From Eoetvoesia sp035555955 (GTDB taxonomy: Bacteria; Pseudomonadota; Gammaproteobacteria; Burkholderiales; Burkholderiaceae_B), in the NCBI RefSeq assembly GCF_035555955.1, contig NZ_DATMGA010000039.1, forward strand, positions 62,001-126,000: a stretch of 64,000 nucleotides of DNA. The letters are read 5' to 3'. A model generated the notes under the pieces. That model was not told the DNA's origin, did no database searches, and saw nothing but the letters and a program-made list of their open reading frames with translations. Shown here in pieces: positions 53,086 through 62,058 of the stretch. The position numbers and the translations under genes are program-made. Positions within the stretch are counted from its first letter, which is position 1; each line of letters starts with the position of its first letter.

Positions 53086-53390
53086 CCTACGCCGTTCGCT
53101 TCACGGAAGAGGCCGAAGCGGATTTGCTCCGGCTGTTCGACTTTTTGCTGGGGCAAGATCCGAACAACACGCAACTGGCTCAAAGGGCTTTGGAGCGGAT
53201 TGCGCAAAGCATCGAATTACTTAGGCAGTTTCCATTCACCTGCCGCAAGGCCACTGCCAACAACCCCTATCTCCGCGAGCTGGTCATCTCGTTTGGCGCC
53301 TACGGATACGTTGCGCTATTCGAGATCGAACCGGACGATATGGTGACTATTCTCGCGGTGCGACATCAGCGAGAATCCGACTACCACTGA
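53082..53390 (+). CDS. RelE/ParE-superfamily toxin
   Basis: 102 aa. The N-terminal YAVRFTEEAEADLLRLFDFL helix-rich start, RQFPFTCRKA and the C-terminal strand segment FEIEPDDMVTILAVRHQRESDY are typical of ParE/RelE folds. ParE members poison gyrase while RelE members cleave mRNA on ribosomes; the R-H-Q-R-E tail fits ParE better, but the class is not settled. It ends only 9 bp before the convergent DUF72 gene. Confidence 0.82.
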   Translation: MTYAVRFTEEAEADLLRLFDFLLGQDPNNTQLAQRALERIAQSIELLRQFPFTCRKATANNPYLRELVISFGAYGYVALFEIEPDDMVTILAVRHQRESDYH

Positions 53391-53399
53391 AGGGCAAGC

Positions 53400-54464
53400 C
53401 TACTCCGCAATGGCCTGGGCCAGCTTTTGGATGGACAGCGGCGCACAGCCCTCGGCATCGTTGCTGACCGTCACGTAGGCCGGCTGGCCCGCGCCCGTGA
53501 TCCCGCGGATCGTGCGCGCCAGCACCGTGCGAGTAGGGATATCCTCGCTGCGAATGGCATTGAACGGATCGTGTTTTTTCTGCGCGTCGGCATACCCATA
53601 CGCGCCGAAAATACGGTTCAGGTTCCACCGGCAGACCAGCGGCCTCGGCCATAGCGCGCGCAGCATCGGCAATTGCTCTTCAATCGGCGGCATCTTGCCA
53701 TGCAGGCCCAGGCAAAAAGTGGCCCCATGCGCCTTGAGCGTGTCAACCAGCGCCTGGCCCAGCAGTTCAGGATCCCGCACCTCCACCGCGACGATCACGG
53801 CGCCGTGCGTGGACAAAGCCTCCCTGACAGCCGCCAGCATGCGGCCCAGTTTCTCAAACAGCGATGCGGAGCGACTCAGCCCCCCCAAAGGCAGAGGACT
53901 CAGCTGAAACACCAGAACACCGAGCTTGACGCCCAGGCCTTCGAGCGCCGGCCGCACAAATTCCTGGACAGCCAGCGACGGATCGAGGAAAGCCGGGTTG
54001 GCCTCGCGCGCCCTGCCTTCTTCGCCACGCACCTGGGCGTCGGTAATTCTGGCGGGACATTTGACGACGAAGCGGAAGCCGTCATCGACCTGCCCCGCAT
54101 AAACAGCATACTGGCTTGCCGTCAGCGGGCGCCAGAAAGTGCGATCCACACAAACCGTGCGCAAAAGCGGATGCTGATGGTAGGCGCCAAGACCATGCTT
54201 CGACAGCGTGCTCGAATCGTATTCACCATCCCAGACCAGCCCTTCCCACCCCGGGTATGACCAGGTAGAGACGCCAAAACGCAGCGGCGTCGGAAGCTGC
54301 CGCGCGAGCGCGCACCATTCCTGCGCTGCAGGAGCGGGAAGCACCTTGGCCAGGCTACGGAGGGCAGAAAATTCCGGATTTCCACGAGAGGCCGCATGGT
54401 TCGAGGAGTTAGCCGGAGGCAGCGGAAGCGCATCTCCGAAAAGATCGTCTTGCATACTTGTCAT
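53400..54464 (-). CDS. DUF72 family protein (YecE-like)
   Basis: 354 aa. Features of the DUF72 TIM-barrel: RFGVSTWSYPGWEGLVWDGEY, SKHGLGAYHQHPLLRTVCVDRTFWRP, FRFVVKCP, QLSPLP and VAVEVRDPELL. The function of this family is unknown; proposals connect it with sugar-isomerase-like folds. It lies between the toxin-antitoxin pair and the NACHT gene, separated from the latter by 277 bp in which nothing is recognised. Confidence 0.88.
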   Translation of the reverse strand: MTSMQDDLFGDALPLPPANSSNHAASRGNPEFSALRSLAKVLPAPAAQEWCALARQLPTPLRFGVSTWSYPGWEGLVWDGEYDSSTLSKHGLGAYHQHPLLRTVCVDRTFWRPLTASQYAVYAGQVDDGFRFVVKCPARITDAQVRGEEGRAREANPAFLDPSLAVQEFVRPALEGLGVKLGVLVFQLSPLPLGGLSRSASLFEKLGRMLAAVREALSTHGAVIVAVEVRDPELLGQALVDTLKAHGATFCLGLHGKMPPIEEQLPMLRALWPRPLVCRWNLNRIFGAYGYADAQKKHDPFNAIRSEDIPTRTVLARTIRGITGAGQPAYVTVSNDAEGCAPLSIQKLAQAIAE

Positions 54465-54741
54465 GTTGGCACGGAGGTAGGCTACAGAGTACTCGAATCA
54501 TGGCCCGCGGGAAGTAGGGCTATCGTGTTTCATTGGTCATCATTACTGCTGTGAGAAACATTTGTAGCCATCAGCCAAACTTTCATCTATCGCAGGCGCA
54601 GGCACAGACCTGACATCGGGAGCCTTCTCGGCTCATGCGAAATTTCGTGCGGCTGTAGGCTGGCCTTAAGACGGTTCAGCAATGACAGTGAGCACGGACG
54701 GTGGAGAATAATATAGGTACGTAGCTCTGCACACGTATCGG

Positions 54742-57700
54742 CTATAGCCTGGATCGAGACTCCATCAGTTCGGCTACTAGCATCAAATCTGCCAGACCGC
54801 TCCAAACGAGGCTTTCGTTATATTCTATTTCCGCGCGGCTAGACTCAATATAGAATTGCGTAGCTTCTGACTTTCTTCCAAACCGAAGTAGCTGAGCCCC
54901 AAGCCAATAAGACTCGACTCCATTCTTAGGCATGGCGGCAAACAGAGCCCTGGAGACTTTGCGGAAACCAAGCTGATCCAGGCATTCTATCGCGTCCAAC
55001 TGGCAATAAGAATCGTCGCCGGCTCCTTTAGCTGCATTTAGAATGAGCTTAAGCGCCCGGGGATCCCCATGCTCTCCAACATATTCCATTGCACGCCAGA
55101 CCTGATCAACCGGATCATCATTGCTGAGTAATTGTTCGAAGGTTATACCGTCCCTGACCTCATCTTCGAGCACGCTTTTCACAAGAGCTTCATCTATCGG
55201 AAACAGTAGTCTTTTGAGCAGTTCGGAAGCGTCCATGCTCTCAACGAGCGTTTTCGCTTCATTCGTTCGGCCAAGATCGTGAAGGAGACCGGCAAGAGTA
55301 CGGCGATCCTTAGGGTCTTCGGGGGGGCAGGAGAGGCACTGATCCAGCCATGCATTCATATATGAATGACAGCCCGCCCAGTGCAGCTCCTGAGCTACCT
55401 CAACTTGCTCTGTAGCAGATAACGCACCGCAAAGCAGTCGACTTAGCGCACTCTGTGCAGCACTATGGAAAGGCGAAGCGGCATCAGCATAGCTTATGAC
55501 AAGCGCGCAGGCCTCTACACGCTCACGTAGTCTGTTTCCTTCGTTTTCCGCGAAGACGAGCAGCGAACCATAATCGCTATAGAACCCGCGCCTCAGAAGC
55601 CGTGCTGCCTGCCCTGGCCATCCCGAATACTCCTCGTCAACCGAATCTCGAAGACTGGTACTCAATTCCTTGATGATCGGCGCGGCGGTGATCAGTGCCT
55701 GACCTCGACCAACCAGCTTGGCGTAAGCTTCCAGAACATCGGCGATTGACCACCACCCTATTTCCCCCGACAGCAATATCTGCTCGAGCCTGCTCGCGGC
55801 AAGCTCCCGATCCAGAGCTGCCGCGAGCTCGATTCCTTCGATCACCGTTTCCGTATCTTCACTACTAATCAGGATAACCAAAGGCAAAGAGAGCAACTCA
55901 TGCAAGATCTGTTCCGCTCCGGCTCCGTCGCCTAGTTCGCGACAGAGCTTGGCCAATTCAACCATTTCCCAGATCGACAGAGGTCGGTCATCCTTAATGG
56001 ATTGGATCACTGATTTCGTCAGTTCCGGCATCTTCAGCCTATCTGCAGCCTGCGCAATCTTCCGGCGATCTCGGAAAGTAAGTTCGGTAGAATTTGCTAT
56101 ATCATTGAGCACAACTTCCCACTCTACCGATGCATCTATTGCAAGCGTCTCTAATGCCTCGACGCGGGTAGCGATATCGATCGAATCATCCTGCGCGAGA
56201 AAGAGCAAAGAGCCCGATCGGAGATCAGCGCGCTGCTCTTTGGCGGCTTTCAGTCGCCATGCAGGAGGAATCCCCTCATCCCGGGAGATTTGACCAAGGA
56301 GTGCTTGCGCCTCGCTATTGTCGTCGGAGTTCCAAGCAGCATTAACTGCTTTAAGCGCGAGTTCTACAGACGTAGCAGGATGCGCGGCAATACGGATCAA
56401 AGGCTGTACTACCTCCTTATTTCTACCATATCTGCCAATGGTCTGAAGCGTCTCGATCCTAGCCAACAGGCTTATCTCGTTAGACTCTAGCGCCTTGTGT
56501 ACCCGCGGCATCTCATTCAGCTTCCAACCTCGTGCTCCAAGCGAGGCCCCGACGCGCAGAACATCTCGCTCCGAAAGCTCCTCGTCGCTCAGCATGGCAA
56601 GCAGTTCAGAATAGACGAGGTCGTCATAGCCGTCCTCACCATCGATACAGATCAGGGCTTTAGCGGCCTCAACACGATCAGCCACGAGCTGCGTACGATC
56701 CTCCAGAAGAGCCATGAGCGGATCCCAAACAATATGGTTTCGCCCATGCTCCAGTTTGTCAAACGCGATGGCCGCACGCGTGCGATGGAAAACCTCAGCA
56801 CTATCATCTCGTGCAATACGGGCGAAGGCAAAGGCGGCATGCCGCAAAAGACCAACACTCTTCAATGTTTCCGCAGCCCGAACGCGATCGCAAACTGCGA
56901 TTTCGCTGTTACGAACGATGGTACCCAGCTCTCTCTGGCCGAGCCGTGCATCCCCTAGTTCACATAAAACGCCCGCAGCTCTGATACGCAGACCGATATC
57001 ATCATCTATCAGGAAATCCGAAAGTAGTGAGCGAGCATCTTCCGGCGCGCCGAGTAGCGCCACGCTTCGTGCCAACTGCGGCTCCCTCAAAGACCGTGCT
57101 CGAGAGAGAACGAAGGAGGACATCGCCCCCCCATCGAGGAGCGGCAGCGCATGCTCGATCAGGTTGACGGCCTTGTAAACACCATCATGTCCGTCGAGCA
57201 GATGTGCAACTGCCGCCTCCACGGTAGAACGGGCTTCGTCCGCCATGTCGAGACGAACAAGTTGCTCAATAGTGAACCAGTCGATCTCTAGCTCATTTGC
57301 ATCGAGGCTAGAACGAAGTGCTGATCGCGCTTCTTGACCGAAACCAAGATCGGCGAGTGCACGGGCTATTTCAGCTTTTTCGCGCATCCTCTCGCAAGAC
57401 GTGAGCATTTGCTCCAAAGCCTTCTTGCCCGTCAACTGGTCCTGATGAATCGCTATCAGTCGGGCAGCCTCGACCGCATCGCCGAGCTTGAGGGCATCGA
57501 CCTCATCCGGCAGTTGGGCTGCAGCCTTCAGATAAGGTATCGCAAGTTCGGCTTCCCCAATCTCCATCAATCGCGCCAGCGTGCTGGAAAATATCCGATC
57601 AGGTTCGGTATTCTCATCAATTGCGCAAAGATCAGCGAGAAGCTGCCGATTCTGTGGCGTCCGTTCCTGCTCATAAAGAATGGATGCGGCGTCGATCATC

Positions 57701-59772
57701 GTCCAATCTTCCTCACCGTTCTCCGCCACATCGCGCAGCGCTTCGAGTGCTTCCTCGCGATAGTCGTGTTTGAGCAGAAGCTCCGCTGCAGCCACTTTAT
57801 CTGGCGGATAACCATCATGTCTGCCTGCTACCCAAAGAAGGTGGTCCAGCGCTTCGTCGAACTCCCCCGCATCGAGCAGGCATTCCGCAAAGAAAGTATC
57901 GGACGTCAAGGCGGTGGAATCGAGTTCCTTAATCAGTAGACGGCGGACGGCTACGCTTGCTTCGGCAAGTATCACGAGAATGCGATGAGCCAGGATGAGA
58001 GGTCCAGACTCCTTCGCCTCACTTATGAAACGCTCAGCAATACTGACGGCAATCTTACTGTGCCCCTGGCGTCGCGCTGCGGCTATGACGTGAGCGGCAC
58101 ATTGGAGACCTTCCTCACCATATTCGAGGAGGGACCGCAGAACGGGTTCCACATTCTGGTCATCGAGGTCCCAGCGGAGCAGAAGCTGCTCCATCATTGC
58201 CCACCCCTCACGAAAAGGCTCGACTTCTTTCAAGGTTCCAGAACCGGGACTGTACCGTCTGGCGAGATCCAGCGCACGATAGTAGGAGCGGAGCAGATCG
58301 TGCGAGAAAGTGTACTTATTGCTGCTGCAGCGGACCAATGCTGTACGGTCGAGCAACCCGCTAAGAGCGTCTTCCGCACCTAAGGCAGAGAAACTGCCCG
58401 TAAGTGCTTGAACAAGAGACTTATGCTGACGAACCAAATCCGCAGCCGAGATATCATTTTCCGCAATGATGCGCAATAGCTCACTTAAGAAAACCATCTT
58501 ACTGGCATCGGCCCCAGTCGCTTTCTCAAGCGCGTTAGCAGCATAGTGTTCATATAGATCGATTTTTCGCTCGTGCAATTCACCGGTTTTGGCGAAAAGC
58601 TGGGCAGACATGGCGAGAAACAGCGGAACTCCTCCGATAAACCGGTATTCTCGCAAAGTAAGAAGCTTCACAAACTTTTCGCGAAGGGTCGAGTCCGCAA
58701 TATAGCTTGCCGCAAAACCTGCTTGTCCAGTGGTGTTGATCGGCTCAACTGTCCAGTAGGAAAATGCGCTACTAGTCGGAATTGAAACAACTGCTTCGGG
58801 TCTCGTGGCGACAATGAATCGGAAACCACCGTCCTGTTCAGCATGAAGGCGGATGGCATCCCATACATCTCGACGTTGGGGACTTTCGATCTCATCAAGG
58901 CCATCGACGAATATGAGCCAGTTCCGATGGCCGTTCACGGCATTTGCAACGAAAAAATCAGAGGGTAAAGGCCATCGCAGTCTTCCACCAAGACTTGAAG
59001 TCACGGCGCGGTGAAGCGCGGTCGCGACATCTCCCGAATCCACCAGGTCTGCCGCGCTAATCCAACAGGGAAGCCGTAGGTCATCAAAGGCGACTTCGTG
59101 TCTGTCCTGGAGTAGTGTCTGGGCCGCCGTCCAGGCCAGATATCGCAAGAAGGTCGATTTCCCGCTGCCTCCATCCCCCTCAATAATGTGATTACCTTCC
59201 AGTGCGATGTCAGACTGTGCAAAAGAGGGGGCGGAGAACGTCGTATCCGTCAAGGGTCGGATCGAAATCGGCACGTAATCGTTCGACAAAATCCGATCTT
59301 GATCCAGCGCTGGAAACCGATTGCAGTAAGAAGCCGTCGCGGTGACGAAATCGCGACGCAGCAAGAGCATATCCAGGGACGCCGCAAACCCTGGCTCCTC
59401 GCTCAGCAAGGTACGAATGGCCTTCTCACGCTGCGATGGCGTCGTCGCCTCCTGCCAGTTCTTCTCAAACGACGCATACGCTTTCGACGAGGCCCGAGCT
59501 CGGCGAAACCGCCGAGATAAAGACACGCCCAATGAGCTCAAGCTTCGTACTGTAGCGGTAGCAGTGACCTCAATACCTTTGGAGGCAAGGTCAGTCGCAA
59601 TTTCCGGCAACGCTTCCGCCAGGTACGGTGAAAGCTCGGACGCGAGATAGGTAATGTTGGGGATGGTTGACACTTGCTGATAATACCGTTGCCGTGGTAC
59701 CTCTCCAAACGAGTGTGGGCCAATCACGCCATCCAGATTGAAAGCAAGTGGCTCCACGAGCTGAAGCAGCAT
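54742..59772 (-). CDS. NACHT/STAND NTPase with long helical-repeat sensor domain
   Basis: About 1,676 aa from ATG 59772 (a GTG at 59784 is equally possible; neither has a clear ribosome-binding site). An N-terminal region of 170 aa without recognised effector fold is followed by a NACHT domain. Its Walker A is GDGGSGKS (199-206), Walker B LIFVDGLDE (286-294), sensor FIVATRPEAV, then winged-helix-like HDLLRSYYRALDLARRYS. Roughly 1,100 residues of TPR/HEAT-like helical repeats follow. This architecture matches bacterial STAND immune receptors (Avs/bNACHT type), which recognise phage proteins and trigger an effector. Spot-checked GC (about 50-57%) is below that of flanking genes (about 63% at 60.5 kb), suggesting transfer. 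It is 77-89 bp downstream of tRNA-Gly on the same strand. Confidence 0.8.
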   Translation of the reverse strand: MLLQLVEPLAFNLDGVIGPHSFGEVPRQRYYQQVSTIPNITYLASELSPYLAEALPEIATDLASKGIEVTATATVRSLSSLGVSLSRRFRRARASSKAYASFEKNWQEATTPSQREKAIRTLLSEEPGFAASLDMLLLRRDFVTATASYCNRFPALDQDRILSNDYVPISIRPLTDTTFSAPSFAQSDIALEGNHIIEGDGGSGKSTFLRYLAWTAAQTLLQDRHEVAFDDLRLPCWISAADLVDSGDVATALHRAVTSSLGGRLRWPLPSDFFVANAVNGHRNWLIFVDGLDEIESPQRRDVWDAIRLHAEQDGGFRFIVATRPEAVVSIPTSSAFSYWTVEPINTTGQAGFAASYIADSTLREKFVKLLTLREYRFIGGVPLFLAMSAQLFAKTGELHERKIDLYEHYAANALEKATGADASKMVFLSELLRIIAENDISAADLVRQHKSLVQALTGSFSALGAEDALSGLLDRTALVRCSSNKYTFSHDLLRSYYRALDLARRYSPGSGTLKEVEPFREGWAMMEQLLLRWDLDDQNVEPVLRSLLEYGEEGLQCAAHVIAAARRQGHSKIAVSIAERFISEAKESGPLILAHRILVILAEASVAVRRLLIKELDSTALTSDTFFAECLLDAGEFDEALDHLLWVAGRHDGYPPDKVAAAELLLKHDYREEALEALRDVAENGEEDWTMIDAASILYEQERTPQNRQLLADLCAIDENTEPDRIFSSTLARLMEIGEAELAIPYLKAAAQLPDEVDALKLGDAVEAARLIAIHQDQLTGKKALEQMLTSCERMREKAEIARALADLGFGQEARSALRSSLDANELEIDWFTIEQLVRLDMADEARSTVEAAVAHLLDGHDGVYKAVNLIEHALPLLDGGAMSSFVLSRARSLREPQLARSVALLGAPEDARSLLSDFLIDDDIGLRIRAAGVLCELGDARLGQRELGTIVRNSEIAVCDRVRAAETLKSVGLLRHAAFAFARIARDDSAEVFHRTRAAIAFDKLEHGRNHIVWDPLMALLEDRTQLVADRVEAAKALICIDGEDGYDDLVYSELLAMLSDEELSERDVLRVGASLGARGWKLNEMPRVHKALESNEISLLARIETLQTIGRYGRNKEVVQPLIRIAAHPATSVELALKAVNAAWNSDDNSEAQALLGQISRDEGIPPAWRLKAAKEQRADLRSGSLLFLAQDDSIDIATRVEALETLAIDASVEWEVVLNDIANSTELTFRDRRKIAQAADRLKMPELTKSVIQSIKDDRPLSIWEMVELAKLCRELGDGAGAEQILHELLSLPLVILISSEDTETVIEGIELAAALDRELAASRLEQILLSGEIGWWSIADVLEAYAKLVGRGQALITAAPIIKELSTSLRDSVDEEYSGWPGQAARLLRRGFYSDYGSLLVFAENEGNRLRERVEACALVISYADAASPFHSAAQSALSRLLCGALSATEQVEVAQELHWAGCHSYMNAWLDQCLSCPPEDPKDRRTLAGLLHDLGRTNEAKTLVESMDASELLKRLLFPIDEALVKSVLEDEVRDGITFEQLLSNDDPVDQVWRAMEYVGEHGDPRALKLILNAAKGAGDDSYCQLDAIECLDQLGFRKVSRALFAAMPKNGVESYWLGAQLLRFGRKSEATQFYIESSRAEIEYNESLVWSGLADLMLVAELMESRSRL

Positions 59773-59861
59773 AACCAGCCACACAGCCTGCTAATCATCG
59801 CTTCTAACAGCCGTCCGACAAGGGGTGGGTCCCCCATTTCCGCAGAAATCCATTGATTGAT

Positions 59862-59935
59862 TGGAGCGGGTGATGGGAATCGAACCCACGACGGAAGCTT
59901 GGGAAGCTTCAGTTTTACCATTAAACTACACCCGC
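59862..59935 (-). tRNA. tRNA-Gly (anticodon CCC)
   Basis: Cloverleaf read on the minus strand: acceptor GCGGGTG/CACCCGC, D-arm with AATGGTAA loop, anticodon stem GAAGC/GCTTC enclosing loop TTCCCAA (anticodon CCC), T-arm with GGTTCGATTCCC, and encoded CCA. It closely resembles E. coli tRNA-Gly(CCC). Its 3' end faces the low-GC NACHT gene, the orientation expected for an integration hotspot. Confidence 0.95.
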
Positions 59936-60065
59936 GCTAGCTGGAAACATAAGCCTCTGGCGGCTTTTGCGGTTTCCTATATCTTGCTGCGGATGAGATT
60001 ATAGCAGCGCCAACCACAGGTTTGCTCGGCGGCCGTCTTCCGGACGGCTATCTTATAATCCGTCC

Positions 60066-60812
60066 ATGAGCGACACACCCCTTCCCAAGATTCCCGACAT
60101 CACGGCCGGCATGGAAACCGAACAGGCTGCCAAGCCGCATCCGGGCGGCAGCCATATCCGCAGCTTCGTGCATCGGCGCAGCCACATTACCCCTGGGCAA
60201 CAAGAAGCCCTGGAACGCCTATTGCCCAAATGGGCCCTTCCCTACCAGCCTGCCCTCCTGGACTTCGGCCAGGTGTTCGGCCGCACGGCGCCTACGGTGC
60301 TGGAAATCGGCTTCGGCATGGGTGAAACCACCGAAAAGATTGCGCTGGCGCGGCCCGGCGACAATTTCCTGGGCATCGAGGTGTTCAACGCCGGCGTGGG
60401 CGCCATGCTGCGGCGTATCGAGGCTTCGGAACTGCCGAACGTGCGCATCATTCAGCACGATGCCGTGGAAGTGGCCCGCGACATGATCGCGCCCGATTCC
60501 CTGGCCGGCGTGCATATCTACTTTCCCGACCCCTGGCCCAAGTCCCGGCACCACAAGCGCCGCCTCATCCAGCCGCCATTCATCCAGTTACTGGCCAGCC
60601 GCATCAAGCCTGGCGGCTACATTCATTGCGCCACCGACTGGCAGAACTACGCCGAGCAGATGCTGGCCGTATTAAGCGGCGAGCCCAGCCTAGCCAATAC
60701 CTGCGAAGGCTATGCGCCGCGGCCGGACTTCCGCCCCCAGACCAAGTTCGAGACCCGAGGCCTGCGCCTGGGGCACGGCGTATGGGACCTGATCTTCACT
60801 CGCAAGGCCTGA
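60066..60812 (+). CDS. trmB: tRNA (guanine-N7-)-methyltransferase
   Basis: 248 aa. SAM-binding VLEIGFGMGETT and the TrmB signature YFPDPWPKSRHHKRRL with ATDWQNYAEQ are present. It methylates G46 in the variable loop of many tRNAs. The start codon is preceded by an AT-poor leader with CTTATAATCC (60051-60060), which could be part of a promoter -10. The stop lies 1 nt before the next gene's ATG. Confidence 0.95.
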   Translation: MSDTPLPKIPDITAGMETEQAAKPHPGGSHIRSFVHRRSHITPGQQEALERLLPKWALPYQPALLDFGQVFGRTAPTVLEIGFGMGETTEKIALARPGDNFLGIEVFNAGVGAMLRRIEASELPNVRIIQHDAVEVARDMIAPDSLAGVHIYFPDPWPKSRHHKRRLIQPPFIQLLASRIKPGGYIHCATDWQNYAEQMLAVLSGEPSLANTCEGYAPRPDFRPQTKFETRGLRLGHGVWDLIFTRKA

Positions 60813-60813
60813 T

Positions 60814-61749
60814 ATGTACCCAGCCATAGAACCCTATCGCCACGGCTTCCTGCAAACCGAAGACGGCCATCAAATCTATTGGGAGCTTTGCGGCAACCCG
60901 CAAGGCAAGCCCGCCATCTTCCTGCATGGCGGCCCCGGCAGCGGATGCTCGGCCGCGCACCGGCGCCTGTTCGACCCCCAGCGCTACAACGTCCTGCTGT
61001 TCGACCAGCGCGGCTGCGGGCGCTCTACCCCCCACGCCAGCCTGGAGCACAATACCACCTGGCATCTGGTGGCCGACATCGAGCGCCTGCGCGCCGAAAT
61101 CCTGCAAACCGAGCAAAGCCTGATCTTCGGCGGCTCCTGGGGCTCCACGCTGGGACTGGCCTATTCCGAAACGCATCCGCAGCGCGTCAGCGCGCTGATC
61201 CTGCGCGGCATCTTCACCGTGCGGCGCGCCGAATTGCTGTGGTTCTACCAGGAAGGCGCCTCGTGGCTGTTCCCCGATGCCTGGCAAAATTACCTTGCCC
61301 CCATACCGCCCGAAGAGCGCCACGACCTGATGGCCGCCTACCGCAAGCGCCTGACGTCAAGCGACCGCAATCTGCAACTGTTGGCCGCCCACGCCTGGAG
61401 CCAATGGGAAGACCACACCATTTCCCTGCTACCAAACGAACAGCACCGGCAGTCTCATGTCGCCGACGCCGCGGCCCTGGCCTTTGCTCGCATCGAGAAC
61501 CATTATTTCGTCAACCGCGGCTTCATGGACGAAGGCCAGTTGCTACGCGACGCCCACAAGCTGCATGGCATTCCCGGCGTCATCGTGCAAGGCCGGTATG
61601 ACGTGTGCACCCCCGCCAAGACCGCCTGGGAACTGCACAAAGCCTGGCCGCAAGCGGAGTTCCACCTGGTGGACGACGCCGGGCACGCCTTCGACGAGCC
61701 CGGCATTCTGCGCCACCTGCTGGCCGCCACCGACAAATTCGCTGGATAA
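60814..61749 (+). CDS. pip: Proline iminopeptidase (alpha/beta hydrolase)
   Basis: 311 aa. Oxyanion motif HGGPGSGCS (38-46), nucleophile S108 in GGSWGSTLGLAY, DQRGCGRSTPHAS and the C-terminal catalytic GRYDVCTP and DAGHAF. It releases N-terminal proline from peptides (peptidase S33). It follows trmB with a 1-nt gap and precedes thiS with 3 nt, so the three are one operon. Confidence 0.94.
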   Translation: MYPAIEPYRHGFLQTEDGHQIYWELCGNPQGKPAIFLHGGPGSGCSAAHRRLFDPQRYNVLLFDQRGCGRSTPHASLEHNTTWHLVADIERLRAEILQTEQSLIFGGSWGSTLGLAYSETHPQRVSALILRGIFTVRRAELLWFYQEGASWLFPDAWQNYLAPIPPEERHDLMAAYRKRLTSSDRNLQLLAAHAWSQWEDHTISLLPNEQHRQSHVADAAALAFARIENHYFVNRGFMDEGQLLRDAHKLHGIPGVIVQGRYDVCTPAKTAWELHKAWPQAEFHLVDDAGHAFDEPGILRHLLAATDKFAG

Positions 61750-61752
61750 GCC

Positions 61753-61953
61753 ATGAAGATCACCATCAACGGAAAGCAGCAAGACGCCGGCCAGGCCCGC
61801 ACCGTGGACGACCTGGTGGCCGCGCTGGGCTACAAGGGCAAGCGCATCGCCGTCGAGCGCAACGGCGACATCGTTCCCAAAAGCCAGCATGCGCTGGTCG
61901 AGCTGGCCGAGAATGACGCCATAGAGATTGTAGTGGCGGTGGGGGGAGGTTGA
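61753..61953 (+). CDS. thiS: Sulfur carrier protein ThiS
   Basis: 66 aa ubiquitin-like fold ending in VGGG, with the C-terminal Gly-Gly needed for adenylation and thiocarboxylate formation. It carries sulfur for the thiazole moiety of thiamine. thiG, normally next to it, is absent from this window; the stop is followed directly by a strong terminator, so thiazole synthesis depends on genes elsewhere or on reannotation. Confidence 0.88.
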   Translation: MKITINGKQQDAGQARTVDDLVAALGYKGKRIAVERNGDIVPKSQHALVELAENDAIEIVVAVGGG

Positions 61954-61977
61954 CAGTAAGCCACCATCGACAATAAG

Positions 61978-62007
61978 AAACGGGCGCCTTTTTCTAGGCG
62001 CCCGTTT
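61978..62007. terminator. Bidirectional rho-independent terminator between thiS and ffh
   Basis: Perfect 11-bp stem AAACGGGCGCC / GGCGCCCGTTT with an 8-nt loop, flanked by TTTT on the plus strand and A/T-rich sequence on the minus strand. It serves both convergent transcripts. Confidence 0.88.
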
Positions 62008-62058
62008 TCATCTTTCACTCAAGGCTTCGTCGCGCAACAACGCAATTGGTGAAGCTGC

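Noticed and set aside
51400..59940. Integrated island bounded by attL/attR at tRNA-Gly
   Set aside because: No integrase and no second copy of the tRNA 3' end could be found in the window, so island borders cannot be drawn. Only a hotspot is suggested.
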